DNA of 64,000 bases from the NCBI RefSeq assembly GCF_003400205.1, contig NZ_QUQV01000003.1, positions 310,001-374,000 of the forward strand, given 5' to 3'. Positions 1-8,913 of this stretch are shown here, piece by piece. Position 1 is the first letter of the stretch. Every line of letters begins with the position of its first letter. This DNA comes from Bacillus sp. HNG. GTDB lineage: Bacteria; Bacillota; Bacilli; Bacillales; Bacillaceae_L. The translations under genes were made by a program, and so were the position numbers. The notes below the pieces were generated by a model. It saw only the letters and a program-made list of their open reading frames with translations. It had not been told where the DNA came from and searched no databases.

Positions 1-9
1 AGACATCAT
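1..9 (-). CDS. First codons of a gene running off the window (probably ytfJ/gerW)
   Basis: On the minus strand an AGGAGG Shine-Dalgarno sequence at 15-20 is followed 5 bases later by an ATG at 7-9, with a second ATG directly after it. Only three codons lie inside the window. In B. subtilis the gene after ytfI is ytfJ (gerW), a spore-germination protein, so identity is inferred purely from gene order; no protein sequence is available to test it. Confidence 0.45.
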
Positions 10-26
10 ACATTCCTCCTGACAAT

Positions 27-725
27 CTAAACTGATTTTTTATCCGAATCGGCATCATTAAGCTTTGAGAGGGTCTGGGATTTAAATTTCGGTAGACCCC
101 CTCGCCATCTTTTAATCGCTTTGATTCCTGCTACCATAGCATACCCGATTCGAAAATGAATCATGCATCTTAGCCTAGTTTCGGATACGGCTACTTGAAA
201 TGAGGGAGTAATGGAATATTCCGGATGGGTTTTTAGGTTAAAATAATGGCTCATCACTCCGACAATCGTGCCTTTAATCGACCATCCAAGTCCAGTGATA
301 ATTCCAGTATGGGCGGCGTCACCCACCCCTATATGTGAATGCCACTCAAATCGTGAAACTGAAATTTTCTTTAAAAAACGCTTAAATACCGGTACCAAAT
401 CGATGACTCGTTGAAGAATTACTTTTGTATCATGGAGATTGTCCATTAAATTATGTACAGAGAATTTCTCCTTTTTCTTTTTCTCATCTGTGGCGACATT
501 TCCTTTCTTCTCCTTTTTGTACACGATGCTTGGCGTTTCATTGTCAACTGCAACCATCGGGACATTAATGGTATATCTTATCAGCCCAAACCAAATGCTG
601 AATCTGATCTTAATATGGTCATCGTCTTGTGAGTGATTTGCTTCTATAAATATTGTTAGTTTTGTTATCAGAATAAGAAGGAAAAGTAGGACTAAAAATA
701 ATAAAATAAAAAAAATCCACTTCAC
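27..725 (-). CDS. ytfI: DUF2953 membrane-anchored protein YtfI
   Basis: The product is about 232 residues with one strong N-terminal hydrophobic helix (roughly residues 3-25) and a mostly soluble C-terminal part rich in basic residues. It matches the DUF2953 family, YtfI in B. subtilis, whose biochemical role is unknown. Upstream there is an AAAGGG motif; a GTG at 734 would sit only one base from it, whereas the in-frame GTG at 725 has normal spacing, so 725 is preferred. It lies downstream of yteJ behind a terminator-like hairpin and directly upstream of the next gene (probably ytfJ), as in B. subtilis, where ytfI and ytfJ are neighbours expressed around sporulation. Function here is therefore only an association with spore development. 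Confidence 0.8.
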   Translation of the reverse strand: MKWIFFILLFLVLLFLLILITKLTIFIEANHSQDDDHIKIRFSIWFGLIRYTINVPMVAVDNETPSIVYKKEKKGNVATDEKKKKEKFSVHNLMDNLHDTKVILQRVIDLVPVFKRFLKKISVSRFEWHSHIGVGDAAHTGIITGLGWSIKGTIVGVMSHYFNLKTHPEYSITPSFQVAVSETRLRCMIHFRIGYAMVAGIKAIKRWRGGLPKFKSQTLSKLNDADSDKKSV

Positions 726-817
726 AACACTCACACCCTTTCAATGTTTCATTATCACCTTCCATCATGCAAAAAATACACAAAAAGGGCATCTTTGGTA
801 ATGTGTCTCCATATAAA

Positions 818-840
818 AAGAGTGCCCAAAGGACACTCTT
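818..840 (-). terminator. Rho-independent terminator after yteJ
   Basis: An inverted repeat of about ten base pairs (AAGAGTGTCC against GGGCACTCTT on the minus strand) is followed by TTTTTAT. The upstream arm overlaps the yteJ stop codon. Confidence 0.75.
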
Positions 841-1336
841 ATTTTTTAGCATGTATAACCGTTGTATCAGATAAAAGATCATGAATTCCTTGTTTTTTTG
901 GTAAAAAAGCGACGATGATATAGCCGATGAAAAAGAGTTTTGAAATATACCGACCAATAAACTCCCTAAAGAGAACCGTCATCCAGCTAAGTGATTTTCC
1001 GTCGAGAGGTACAACTTTTATTCCAAACACCATTTTCCCTAATGTCTGGTTAAAAAATTTGGTCATCAACACGAAATATAAATAAAAGACAACAGCAGTT
1101 GCAATTGATGTTGCACTAAATATATGACTTTCAGTTAATGGTATGTCTAGTGCTCGAAAGGCAGGATAAATTAAGATGCGATTTATACTCCCAATTACAA
1201 CTAAGTCCAATAAATATGCCCAAAACCGCATCCAAAAGCCAGCATAACGTGGCACCTCTTGAACGATTGGCCGATCTGTATGATCGTGAACATGATTACT
1301 GCCCCGAACTCCTTCATGTGTTAGATCCATATTCAA
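839..1336 (-). CDS. yteJ: RDD-family membrane protein YteJ
   Basis: This 165-residue protein has the RDD arrangement: an Arg in the first membrane segment (about residue 38) and Asp residues near its end, followed by two further hydrophobic segments. RDD proteins are small polytopic membrane proteins; some act in ion or solute transport, but YteJ is experimentally linked in B. subtilis to SppA, where it has been reported to inhibit the SppA protease in lantibiotic resistance. The start is a TTG six to seven bases after AGGAGGG, and that Shine-Dalgarno overlaps the sppA stop codon, so translation is probably coupled to sppA. The next in-frame ATG is two codons in. Confidence 0.88.
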   Translation of the reverse strand: MNMDLTHEGVRGSNHVHDHTDRPIVQEVPRYAGFWMRFWAYLLDLVVIGSINRILIYPAFRALDIPLTESHIFSATSIATAVVFYLYFVLMTKFFNQTLGKMVFGIKVVPLDGKSLSWMTVLFREFIGRYISKLFFIGYIIVAFLPKKQGIHDLLSDTTVIHAKK

Positions 1337-1347
1337 GTTAGTCCCTC

Positions 1348-2361
1348 CTATTCCGCGTACAAGTACATCATTCTAGGTGAATTTGGCTGAGACAATAGAT
1401 GAACCAACGTTGCCATTTCGATGTCATCATTAAACATTTTTTTCGCACTCATAGAAAATAGAGATCCAAATCCAAAATTAGTTTCATACTCGACAACTTT
1501 GATATTTTTAAGATCGTAATCTTGTTTCATAGCTTCAACCGTATCTTCAAAATACCCTAGTTCATCAATTAGATGATTTTCCTTAGCTTGCCTACCATCA
1601 TAGATTCGTCCGTCTGCAATACGACGAACCTCTTGCTCTGACATATTACGTCCCTCTGCGATTACATTAACAAATCCTTGATATGCATTATCGACCATCG
1701 ATTGCATAATGTTTCGTTCTTCTTCTGTCATTTCCCTACTTGGAGACATGATATCCTTGTAAGGACCACTTTTAATGGTTTCAAATTTCACGCCATATTT
1801 TTCAGCTAGCCCACTATAATTAATCCCTTGCATAATAACCCCAAGTGAACCTGTCATGGTGTCAGGAGTAGCAAATATTTTGTCTGCTGGAGCAGAGATA
1901 TAGTAGCCGCCAGAAGCTGCCATCGCTCCCATTGAAACATAAATTGGTTTATCCGTTTTTTCTTTTAGATCTGTTAACTTTTTATGTATTTCCGCGCTTT
2001 CTACAACACCGCCACCTGGTGAATTCACTTTAAGAATAATTCCCTTCACCGTTTTATCCTTTTCCGCTTTTTCAATCATTTTTAAGAATGTTTGGTGTTG
2101 ATAACCGGCTGTTTGGAAGAAAGATGTTACGTCCTCACCTGTATCCTGAATTACTCCATTCACAGATAATACGAGAATTTTATCTATTCCTTTACCTTCC
2201 ATTACAACATTTTCGAGAAAGTCTTCATTTGAAGTCGCTAGTAAATCATCTGAAAGACTACTGAAGTTTTTCGAAGCTAAATTTGTTGCGAAATTAAAAA
2301 AGATTGAAAATACAAATATGACTGCAGCAATGCCTAATGCTGCCCACCGTTTACCATTCAT
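1348..2361 (-). CDS. sppA: Signal peptide peptidase SppA
   Basis: A 337-residue serine protease of family S49. It has an N-terminal transmembrane anchor (about residues 7-25), then the protease domain facing the outside. The Ser-Lys dyad of the family is visible: Ser150 in AMAASGGYY and Lys202 in GPYKDIMSP, offset by 52 residues as in the B. subtilis enzyme. SppA degrades cleaved signal peptides and confers resistance to some antimicrobial peptides. Length agrees with B. subtilis SppA (335). The ATG has a GGAGGAAA Shine-Dalgarno. It is the first gene of an sppA-yteJ unit, and a hairpin-forming repeat element starts about 40 bases upstream of the start codon. Confidence 0.95.
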   Translation of the reverse strand: MNGKRWAALGIAAVIFVFSIFFNFATNLASKNFSSLSDDLLATSNEDFLENVVMEGKGIDKILVLSVNGVIQDTGEDVTSFFQTAGYQHQTFLKMIEKAEKDKTVKGIILKVNSPGGGVVESAEIHKKLTDLKEKTDKPIYVSMGAMAASGGYYISAPADKIFATPDTMTGSLGVIMQGINYSGLAEKYGVKFETIKSGPYKDIMSPSREMTEEERNIMQSMVDNAYQGFVNVIAEGRNMSEQEVRRIADGRIYDGRQAKENHLIDELGYFEDTVEAMKQDYDLKNIKVVEYETNFGFGSLFSMSAKKMFNDDIEMATLVHLLSQPNSPRMMYLYAE

Positions 2362-2400
2362 TTCATTTTCCTCCTACATAGATGTTGATGGTACTGAATC

Positions 2401-2594
2401 AAATGCGCCTTGGCGTATTTATGCCCAGATTTTTTAGGCCCACATGAGGTGGGTCACAAAGACGTTGCCACAGGATGTGGCGTTCTTAGTCTTTGATCTT
2501 AAGCTCGAAAAGTTTCCTTTTAAAATCTGTGGCATCCGCCGGAGGCTTTAACTTTATTCGATTGGGGGTCCCTCCCCCAATCGAATAAAGTTAA
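2401..2594. repeat. Dispersed hairpin repeat element upstream of sppA
   Basis: This intergenic stretch between divergent sppA and the NAD kinase gene contains three nested inverted repeats: one around GCCACA/TGTGGC flanked by CAAAGAC/GTCTTTG (about 2457-2497), and a perfect 21-bp stem at 2548-2568 pairing with 2574-2594 around a 5-base loop. Parts of it (GCGTATTTA, CATCCGCCGG, a TTTATTC end) recur at 53093-53200 upstream of pepV in the same orientation to the gene. No ORF was found in it. Confidence 0.8.
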
Positions 2595-2726
2595 GAATTT
2601 GTTCAAAAATAAATACGAATCAGAACCAAAATAGTTTCATTTAATTGATAAACTTAATATAAAGCAACATAATAGCTTTAATATTTTTACCATTCTATTT
2701 TAAAAAACCAATAGGAGGCTATTTAA

Positions 2727-3524
2727 ATGGAACGTCGAAATCTCTATTTCTTTTATAGAAAAGAAGATAAACTAATCGAATATGTTGAACAACTAAATCA
2801 GCTCGCAAAAGAGCATCAATTTACAGTTGTAGATGATGCTGCGAAGGCAAACATCATTGTTAGTATAGGAGGAGATGGGACTTTCCTACAAGCTGTTCGT
2901 AAAACGAATTTCCGCCAGGACTGTCTATATGTCGGAATCTCTACAACCGGATCCTTAAACCTTTATTGTGATTTCCATGCCGACGAAACTGACAAAATGG
3001 TTGAAGCAATGTTACATGAAAAAGTCGAAGTTCGTAGGTACCCAATCATAGAAGTAAAGGTGGATAACAATCCATCCTTTTATTGTTTGAATGAATGCTC
3101 CATTCGCTCGGCTATCATTAAGACCTTGGTTTTAGACGTCTATATTGATGATTTACATTTCGAAACATTCCGTGGCGATGGCATGATTATTTCGACCCCA
3201 ACTGGAAGCACTGCTTATAATAAATCGGTTCGAGGTGCTGTCGTGGATCCGCTACTTCCTTGTATGCAAGTCACTGAACTTGCATCATTAAACACAAACC
3301 AATATCGAACCCTAGATTCTCCGTTTATTTTAAGCGGAACTAGAAAACTAACATTGCGAGATGTACAGGATGGAAACGACTTTCCTACAATTGGGATGGA
3401 CAATGAAGCTCTTAGCATTCGGAATGTAAAACAAATTGAGATTCAGTTAAGTGAAAAAAGAATCAAAACGGTGAAATTAAAGGACAATTCATTCTGGGAG
3501 AAGGTAAAACGAACATTTTTATAG
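2727..3524 (+). CDS. nadK2: NAD kinase 2 (YtdI/NadK2)
   Basis: A 265-residue ATP-NAD kinase, which phosphorylates NAD to NADP in the cytosol. The family signature GGDGT with catalytic Asp50 is at residues 48-52, and the second conserved block TPTGSTAYNKS follows around residue 155. Length equals that of B. subtilis YtdI, the second of two NAD kinases in Bacillus. The ATG is preceded by AGGAGG with normal spacing. The gene stands alone on the plus strand between the divergent sppA operon and the convergent ytcJ-like gene, and a strong hairpin follows its stop codon. Confidence 0.93.
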   Translation: MERRNLYFFYRKEDKLIEYVEQLNQLAKEHQFTVVDDAAKANIIVSIGGDGTFLQAVRKTNFRQDCLYVGISTTGSLNLYCDFHADETDKMVEAMLHEKVEVRRYPIIEVKVDNNPSFYCLNECSIRSAIIKTLVLDVYIDDLHFETFRGDGMIISTPTGSTAYNKSVRGAVVDPLLPCMQVTELASLNTNQYRTLDSPFILSGTRKLTLRDVQDGNDFPTIGMDNEALSIRNVKQIEIQLSEKRIKTVKLKDNSFWEKVKRTFL

Positions 3525-3543
3525 AATGATCCTAAAAGTTACT

Positions 3544-3572
3544 AGACCAAGCTATGGAAGCTTGGTCTGTTT
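3544..3572 (+). terminator. Terminator after NAD kinase
   Basis: A 10-bp perfect stem, AGACCAAGCT with AGCTTGGTCT, and a 5-base loop are followed by GTTTT. It lies in the short gap between two convergent genes and may slow transcription from both sides. Confidence 0.75.
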
Positions 3573-3575
3573 TGG

Positions 3576-5165
3576 TTATTGTTCATACATCACAGTGTCA
3601 TCAACCACGGTCATCATTACATTTGTACTTGGTATTTCATCTTCAGGAATATGCAAGATGTCTTTATCAAGAACAGTGAAATCAGCTTTATATCCCGGTA
3701 CAATTTTCCCCATGCAATTTTCCTTTCCAATTGCAAAAGCACTTCCAGTTGTAAACAGCTGGACAGCTTCGTATACGGATAATCTTTGTTCGGGCATGTA
3801 AATCTCTTCTCTTCCTATTTTCTTTCTTGTCACTGCTGCATGAATTCCTAGCAAGGGATTAATCGGTTCAATCGGTGCATCAGACCCACCTGCACAAGGA
3901 AGACCCACAGTCAATAATGTCTTCCAAGCATAATAATAGTCCATATTCATTTCACCAATTCTTTCAACCACCCACGGAAAATCAGATACGACAAATCTTG
4001 GCTGGATATCGAGGATGACCGGTAACTGTTTTGCTCGCTCGATTAACTCTTGTCGTAAAATTTGAGCATGAATTAGGCGATCCCGTTGATTTGGTAATGG
4101 TGGAAATTCTTCAATTGCGTCTAATACATATTCAAATGCAAGGTCCCCAATCGCATGGACAGCAACCGGCATCTTATATCGCCTGGCCTTTTGAACCAGT
4201 TTTTTCAACTCATCTAATGTGTGAATAGCAACTCCTGATGTATCAGGTGAATCATTATATGGATGACTTAATAATGCGGTTCTGCCACCTAGAGAGCCAT
4301 CCGCAAATATTTTCATTGCACCAAATTCAAGAAAATCTCCATATTCTCCAAAGGAAAAGCCTAATCGATGCATATCATCGACTACCTCATGATGAACTAA
4401 AAGATTTGTCCGAAATTTGATGCTTTCTGCATTAATTATTTTTTGAAACCCTCGCAATGTGCGCGCAAAACCTCCATAATAATTCAAATCCTCTGTATGT
4501 CCACCGACAAGTCCTTTGCTCAGACAATCGTTAACTGATATTTGAAGTGCCTTTTGAATGTAATCTTCCGTCACTTCTGGAATCACTGTTTTTACCAGCT
4601 CCTGCGCTTGATCTAATAAATACCCAGTTGCATGACCATTTGTATCCCTTACAATGACCCCACCCTCAGGATTTGGCGTATCGTCCGTGATACCAGCTAA
4701 TTCTAATGCCTTCGTATTCACAACAACAGCGTGCCGGCAAATTCTTTTTAACATGAGCGGATTATTGGGTGAAAGTTCATCCAGTTCATTTCGATGGAAA
4801 ATTTTTCGGTCAGGAAGCTGATTTTCATTCCATCCTTCTCCAATTATCCATTCTCCCGCAGGCTTATCTTTTAAATATTCTTGAATGGAAGTATACATTT
4901 CCTCGGAAGATGTCATGTCCGAAAAATCTAGCTTTAACAGTTTTTCGCCATGACCAATGAGATGCATATGGCTATCTACGAACCCTGGAAACATCGTATT
5001 TCCTTTTAATTCCATTATTTTTGTAATTCGCGATTGATATCGATTTTCTATATCTTTCTTTAATCCTGTGGCAACAATAGTGCCACTTTCCACGAAAACC
5101 GCTTCTACAGTCTCATTCTCCCGCTCTAGCGTGTAGATTTGTCCACCCATCCATAAAGTTCCCAT
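3576..5165 (-). CDS. ytcJ: YtcJ-like metal-dependent amidohydrolase
   Basis: About 530 residues, belonging to the amidohydrolase-3 family that includes B. subtilis YtcJ and exoenzyme regulatory protein AepA homologues. The N-terminal beta domain leads to the metal-binding HxH motif (VDSHMHLIG, near residue 67), and downstream His and Asp ligands appear in VHAIGD and GGSDAPIEP. Such enzymes hydrolyse amide or related bonds in small molecules; the natural substrate is unknown. Three candidate starts lie in a row (GTG, ATG, ATG); the third has the best spacing from AGGTG and is used here. It is monocistronic and convergent with the NAD kinase gene. Confidence 0.85.
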   Translation of the reverse strand: MGTLWMGGQIYTLERENETVEAVFVESGTIVATGLKKDIENRYQSRITKIMELKGNTMFPGFVDSHMHLIGHGEKLLKLDFSDMTSSEEMYTSIQEYLKDKPAGEWIIGEGWNENQLPDRKIFHRNELDELSPNNPLMLKRICRHAVVVNTKALELAGITDDTPNPEGGVIVRDTNGHATGYLLDQAQELVKTVIPEVTEDYIQKALQISVNDCLSKGLVGGHTEDLNYYGGFARTLRGFQKIINAESIKFRTNLLVHHEVVDDMHRLGFSFGEYGDFLEFGAMKIFADGSLGGRTALLSHPYNDSPDTSGVAIHTLDELKKLVQKARRYKMPVAVHAIGDLAFEYVLDAIEEFPPLPNQRDRLIHAQILRQELIERAKQLPVILDIQPRFVVSDFPWVVERIGEMNMDYYYAWKTLLTVGLPCAGGSDAPIEPINPLLGIHAAVTRKKIGREEIYMPEQRLSVYEAVQLFTTGSAFAIGKENCMGKIVPGYKADFTVLDKDILHIPEDEIPSTNVMMTVVDDTVMYEQ

Positions 5166-5289
5166 CATCACACCTACTGTTCTAGATTTAAGATAAGATT
5201 ACTTTAACACGAAAAAGCAGGTAGTAAAATATTTAGGGGTTCTGTTTTATGGTGCTTTTCATAAAATAAGTGGCAAAATGACAGTAGAT

Positions 5290-5520
5290 TCGGCATCATA
5301 ATTGTTTTTTAAACTTGTCCCCGCAATCGGTAGGTTTTCTAGCCATTAATGTGGAACTGCTGAAAAAATTAAGCGGAGGATTTCCGGTTATCCAAAGCTA
5401 AAGCCATTCTTTTTTTTATAATTTAGAGTCAATAAGCGAAATCTCTCCGTCTATTTTAAAGACCTGGGTGTTTAGCCTGTTCCACAACCGATAGGTGGGT
5501 CCTCGACAATAGACAGAAGT
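5290..5520. repeat. Gene-free region holding two degenerate copies of an intergenic repeat
   Basis: The 490-base gap between the ytcJ-like and acyl-CoA ligase genes has no plausible ORF. Two related blocks are visible, around 5320-5345 (GTCCCCGCAATCGGTAGGT) and 5479-5498 (GTTCCACAACCGATAGGT), each accompanied by an imperfect GGAnnnTTCC-type palindrome. The second block matches, in inverse orientation, a block at 31700-31775. Confidence 0.6.
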
Positions 5521-5570
5521 TTTGACCCCTTTTTTCACGAAAATCGGATCAAACCTTTGCAAATATGGAA

Positions 5571-5598
5571 AAAGACGTGTGCCAATTCACACGTCTTT
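5571..5598 (-). terminator. Terminator after acyl-CoA ligase
   Basis: On the minus strand the stem AAAGACGTGTG pairs with CACACGTCTTT and is followed by a T run. It begins 59 bases after the stop codon of the acyl-CoA ligase gene. Confidence 0.8.
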
Positions 5599-5656
5599 TC
5601 TTAATAATGCACCCGAAATAGAACCTCTATAAAAATACTATCTGCTTTTCTACTAA

Positions 5657-7237
5657 CTATGCATTTGCCTTTGCTGCTTCTGCTTGTCTAAGCTCGATTC
5701 TTCTAATTTTTCCTGATGTTGTCTTCGGTAGATCATTCACAAATTCAATTTTTCTTGGATATTTATATGGTGCTGTCATTTGCTTTACATGTTCCTGTAG
5801 GTCTTTGACGAGCTCCTCAGTGGATGCTACACCTTCGCGTAATACAATGAATGCTTTAACAATATTCCCTCGAACTTCATCAGGACTTGCGACAACTGCA
5901 CATTCCTTTACAGATGGATGCTTAACTAGTGCATCTTCAACCTCAAATGGTCCAATGGTATAGCCTGAACTAATGATAATATCATCAGCACGGCCTTCAA
6001 ACCAGAAATAGCCATCTTCGTCTTTTTTTGCCTTGTCTCCTGTAATATAGTAATCTCCTCTAAATTGCATAGCTGTTCTTTCAGGATCCTTGTAATATTC
6101 TTTAAAAAGAGCTGGTGTGTCGACATGGACACCAATATCGCCTACTTCTCCTACCGGACAAGGCTTACCAAACTCATCAACAATTTCTACATGATTGCCT
6201 GGTGTTGGTTTGCCCATGGAACCAGGCTTAATTTGCATTCCTTTTAATACACCTACTAATAATGTATTTTCTGTTTGTCCATAACCATCTCGAACTTCTA
6301 CGTTAAATTCTCTTTTGAATGTGTCGATTACTTCCCGGTTTAAAGGTTCCCCCGCTGAAACAGCACTATGTAAATCCGGAAGTGAGTAATCAGATAGATT
6401 TTCTACCTTTGCCATCAAACGATACTCTGTTGGCGTACAACATAGGACATTAATCTTATAGGAACTTAGCAATTCTAAATATTTATTTGGATTAAATTTA
6501 CCGAAATACACAAATCCTGTTGCACCACTTCCGAGTGTCGATAGAAATGGGCTCCAAATCCATTTTTGCCAACCAGGACCTGCCGTCGCCCAAACCGTAT
6601 CTGATTCACTGATACTTAGCCAATAAGGAGCAGCTGTTTTTAAGTGAGCAAATGCCCAGCCATGTGTATGAACAACGCCTTTTGGATTTCCAGTTGTCCC
6701 AGATGTGTAAGATAAGAAGGCCATGTCATCCTTATTTGTTTCTACTGCCTTTAGCTGATCTGATTGAATTTTCATATTTTCTTCTAAAGAATCCCAACCA
6801 TCTACTTTTTCCCCAACTACAAACTTTTGAATATGGTCGATATTTTCAATGGATAAAAATTGATCACAATATGGGTGGTGGCTGATAATCGCTTTCACAT
6901 CTCCATGAATGAGTCGGTATTGAAGGTCTTTCGTACGGAGCATTTCAGAACTTGGGATGACCACTAATCCGGCTTTTAAAGCGCCTAAATAAACCATATA
7001 TGCTTCGACTAAACGAGGAATAATAACTAATACTTTGTCACCTTTCTTAAGGCCTTTGTTCATCAAGGTATTTCCAATTTGGTTTACATTTTTGAAGAGG
7101 TCTACGTATGTTATTTCTTTTTTGTTCCCCTGCTCATCTTCCCATTTTAATGCAATCTTTTTTGGATCATTTGCATATTTTTCAATTTCCTTTACGAGAT
7201 TATACTTTGCAGGTGCAATTAAATCTTCTTTTTTCAC
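5657..7237 (-). CDS. ytcI: AMP-forming acyl-CoA ligase (YtcI-like)
   Basis: A roughly 526-residue member of the ANL adenylating superfamily, activating a carboxylic acid with ATP and CoA. Motifs in order are the phosphate-binding loop YTSGTTGNPKG (about residue 175), GYGQTEN (about 315), the TGD hinge region with DGYFWFEGRADD (about 405) and the C-terminal SGKIRR with the catalytic Lys. It resembles B. subtilis YtcI and the medium-chain/acetyl-CoA synthetase branch; the substrate cannot be told from motifs. An ATG at 7243 lies only two bases from AGGAGG, whereas the in-frame GTG at 7237 has a seven-base gap, so 7237 is preferred. Single-gene unit with its own terminator. Confidence 0.87.
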   Translation of the reverse strand: MKKEDLIAPAKYNLVKEIEKYANDPKKIALKWEDEQGNKKEITYVDLFKNVNQIGNTLMNKGLKKGDKVLVIIPRLVEAYMVYLGALKAGLVVIPSSEMLRTKDLQYRLIHGDVKAIISHHPYCDQFLSIENIDHIQKFVVGEKVDGWDSLEENMKIQSDQLKAVETNKDDMAFLSYTSGTTGNPKGVVHTHGWAFAHLKTAAPYWLSISESDTVWATAGPGWQKWIWSPFLSTLGSGATGFVYFGKFNPNKYLELLSSYKINVLCCTPTEYRLMAKVENLSDYSLPDLHSAVSAGEPLNREVIDTFKREFNVEVRDGYGQTENTLLVGVLKGMQIKPGSMGKPTPGNHVEIVDEFGKPCPVGEVGDIGVHVDTPALFKEYYKDPERTAMQFRGDYYITGDKAKKDEDGYFWFEGRADDIIISSGYTIGPFEVEDALVKHPSVKECAVVASPDEVRGNIVKAFIVLREGVASTEELVKDLQEHVKQMTAPYKYPRKIEFVNDLPKTTSGKIRRIELRQAEAAKANA

Positions 7238-7363
7238 GATCATTCCTCCTCTACTTTTATAGTCTAATTATATAAAATATTTCAACCAATTTGGAAGGGG
7301 TTTTGTGAAAAAATTATGACCAGGTTATAATACTTGATTACATTTTTAATGAATCCAATAGAA

Positions 7364-7387
7364 AAGGACGGGTATGATCCCGTCCTT
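7364..7387 (-). terminator. Terminator after the SASP gene
   Basis: A 9-bp stem AAGGACGGG/CCCGTCCTT with a 6-base loop, followed on the minus strand by TTTTCT, lies 26 bases after the SASP stop codon. Confidence 0.85.
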
Positions 7388-7412
7388 GTAGCCATTTATA
7401 TATATTTATTTT

Positions 7413-7616
7413 TTAGAAGTTACCTCCGCTCATATGTTGTTGAGCGTAAGATACTAAACGCTTAGTAATTTCTCCACCAACTGATCCATTAGCACGAGAA
7501 GTTGTATCAGCACCAAGGTTTACACCAAATTCTGTTGCGATTTCATATTTCATTTGATCAATAGCTTGTTGTGCACCAGCTACTAGAAGTTGGTTACTAC
7601 TGTTGTTGTTTGCCAT
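7413..7616 (-). CDS. sspA: Alpha/beta-type small acid-soluble spore protein
   Basis: A 67-residue protein with the two conserved SASP blocks: [11 protein letters not shown] (about residues 25-35), which contains the Glu-Phe germination protease cleavage region, and [15 protein letters not shown] near the C terminus. These proteins coat and protect spore DNA and are degraded at germination. The Asn/Ser-rich N terminus and length are typical. The ATG follows GGAGGTG. Expression is expected in the forespore under SigG, and a fitting promoter is visible upstream. The exact paralogue (sspA, B, C or D) cannot be assigned without alignment; position next to thiI matches sspA of B. subtilis. Confidence 0.95.
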   Translation of the reverse strand: MANNNSSNQLLVAGAQQAIDQMKYEIATEFGVNLGADTTSRANGSVGGEITKRLVSYAQQHMSGGNF

Positions 7617-7639
7617 GTGACTTCACCTCCTTGTGAGTA

Positions 7640-7670
7640 TATAATGTGTAAAATCACATGGCATAATACA
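7640..7670 (-). promoter_or_regulatory. Candidate SigG promoter of the SASP gene
   Basis: On the minus strand TGTATT (7665-7670) and CATTATA (7640-7646) are separated by 18 bases, close to the SigG pattern TGAATA / CATACTA. It sits about 25 bases upstream of the SASP start codon. Confidence 0.55.
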
Positions 7671-7713
7671 TTTGAACCACTGGTAAATGTTCACAACAAA
7701 AGAGTTCTTTTTT

Positions 7714-8913
7714 TTAGAATAAGTCCTTAATTTCTTCCTTCTTCGTACCATCTAATGTAAGAATTTCTGTTTCATTAACTGCTTTTTCAATCAAGCTTTC
7801 AAAATCAGTATAACTTTCATAATGTGTTACTTTTTCTAGTCTTGGTCTTGTTTTTGGTGCAGCAGGTGTAAAGATAGTACAGCAATCCTCAAACGGTCGA
7901 ATTGAAATATCATGGGTATTGATTTTCTTTGCCATATCAATAATATGAAACTTATCTACAGTAACAAGTGGTCGAATAATCGGTGTATTTGTGACATTGT
8001 TTATAACATGCATACTTTCCAATGTTTGACTTGCCACTTGTCCAAGGCTTTCTCCAGTTACAATCGCTAGCGCATTGCGCCTTCTTCTAATCTCGTCGGT
8101 GATACGAAGCATCATCCGTCTAGTAGAAATCAGTGTATAGTTTTCCGGTATTTGTCTTTGAATGGTGGTCTGAATTTCAGTAAATGGCACGATATGCAGC
8201 TTAATCGTACCTGAAAAATCAGTTAGCTGCTGTGCAAGGTCAATTACCTTTTGGCGTGCACGTTCACTTGTGTATGGTGGGCTATGAAAATGCACTGCTT
8301 CAAGCGTTAATCCCCTTTTCATAGATAGGAAGCCAGCAACAGGACTATCCAGACCTCCTGAAAGCATGAGCATTGCTTTCCCGCTTGAACCAACTGGAAG
8401 GCCACCTAATCCTTTCTCATCCTTAAAGGTGATGTACGTTGCTTCCTTACGAACCTCAACACGCATATTGATATCAGGGTTATGCACATCCACATGGATA
8501 TCTTGGATATTCTTTAAAATATGTGACCCTAATTCATAATTTAACTGATTGGAATCAAGTGAAAAGCTTTTATCTGATCGTCTAGCTGATATTTTGAATG
8601 ATTTTCCTTTGTGTTCTAACTGTTTGATAGCTGCAAGAACACCTTCTTTAATATGTTCAATTTCACTGATAACCTTTAACGCTAAACTAAAGGATTGAAT
8701 ACCAATGATATTTTTGAGGATTTCCACGATTCCCTCATGTGGTTCTCCATTAAGCTTAATATATATTCGGTCTCTCGTTTTTTCAAACGTGAGTCCTTGG
8801 TATTTTGTCAGTTTTCTTTGTATTTGAGTTGAAAGTTTATTTATAAACAAGTTACGATTTCGACCTTTTGTTGTAATTTCGCCAAATCGTATTAATATGT
8901 GATCATATTCCAT
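7714..8913 (-). CDS. thiI: tRNA 4-thiouridine synthetase ThiI
   Basis: A 399-residue enzyme that adenylates uridine 8 of tRNA and inserts sulfur. It has an N-terminal ferredoxin-like and THUMP region (to about residue 165) and a PP-loop ATPase with SGGLDSP at 185-191. There is no C-terminal rhodanese extension, as in B. subtilis ThiI, which receives sulfur directly from NifZ. Its first 11 bases overlap the end of the upstream nifZ gene, indicating translational coupling in a nifZ-thiI operon. A Cys pair in EDCCTIF near residue 345 is available for sulfur handling. Confidence 0.95.
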   Translation of the reverse strand: MEYDHILIRFGEITTKGRNRNLFINKLSTQIQRKLTKYQGLTFEKTRDRIYIKLNGEPHEGIVEILKNIIGIQSFSLALKVISEIEHIKEGVLAAIKQLEHKGKSFKISARRSDKSFSLDSNQLNYELGSHILKNIQDIHVDVHNPDINMRVEVRKEATYITFKDEKGLGGLPVGSSGKAMLMLSGGLDSPVAGFLSMKRGLTLEAVHFHSPPYTSERARQKVIDLAQQLTDFSGTIKLHIVPFTEIQTTIQRQIPENYTLISTRRMMLRITDEIRRRRNALAIVTGESLGQVASQTLESMHVINNVTNTPIIRPLVTVDKFHIIDMAKKINTHDISIRPFEDCCTIFTPAAPKTRPRLEKVTHYESYTDFESLIEKAVNETEILTLDGTKKEEIKDLF

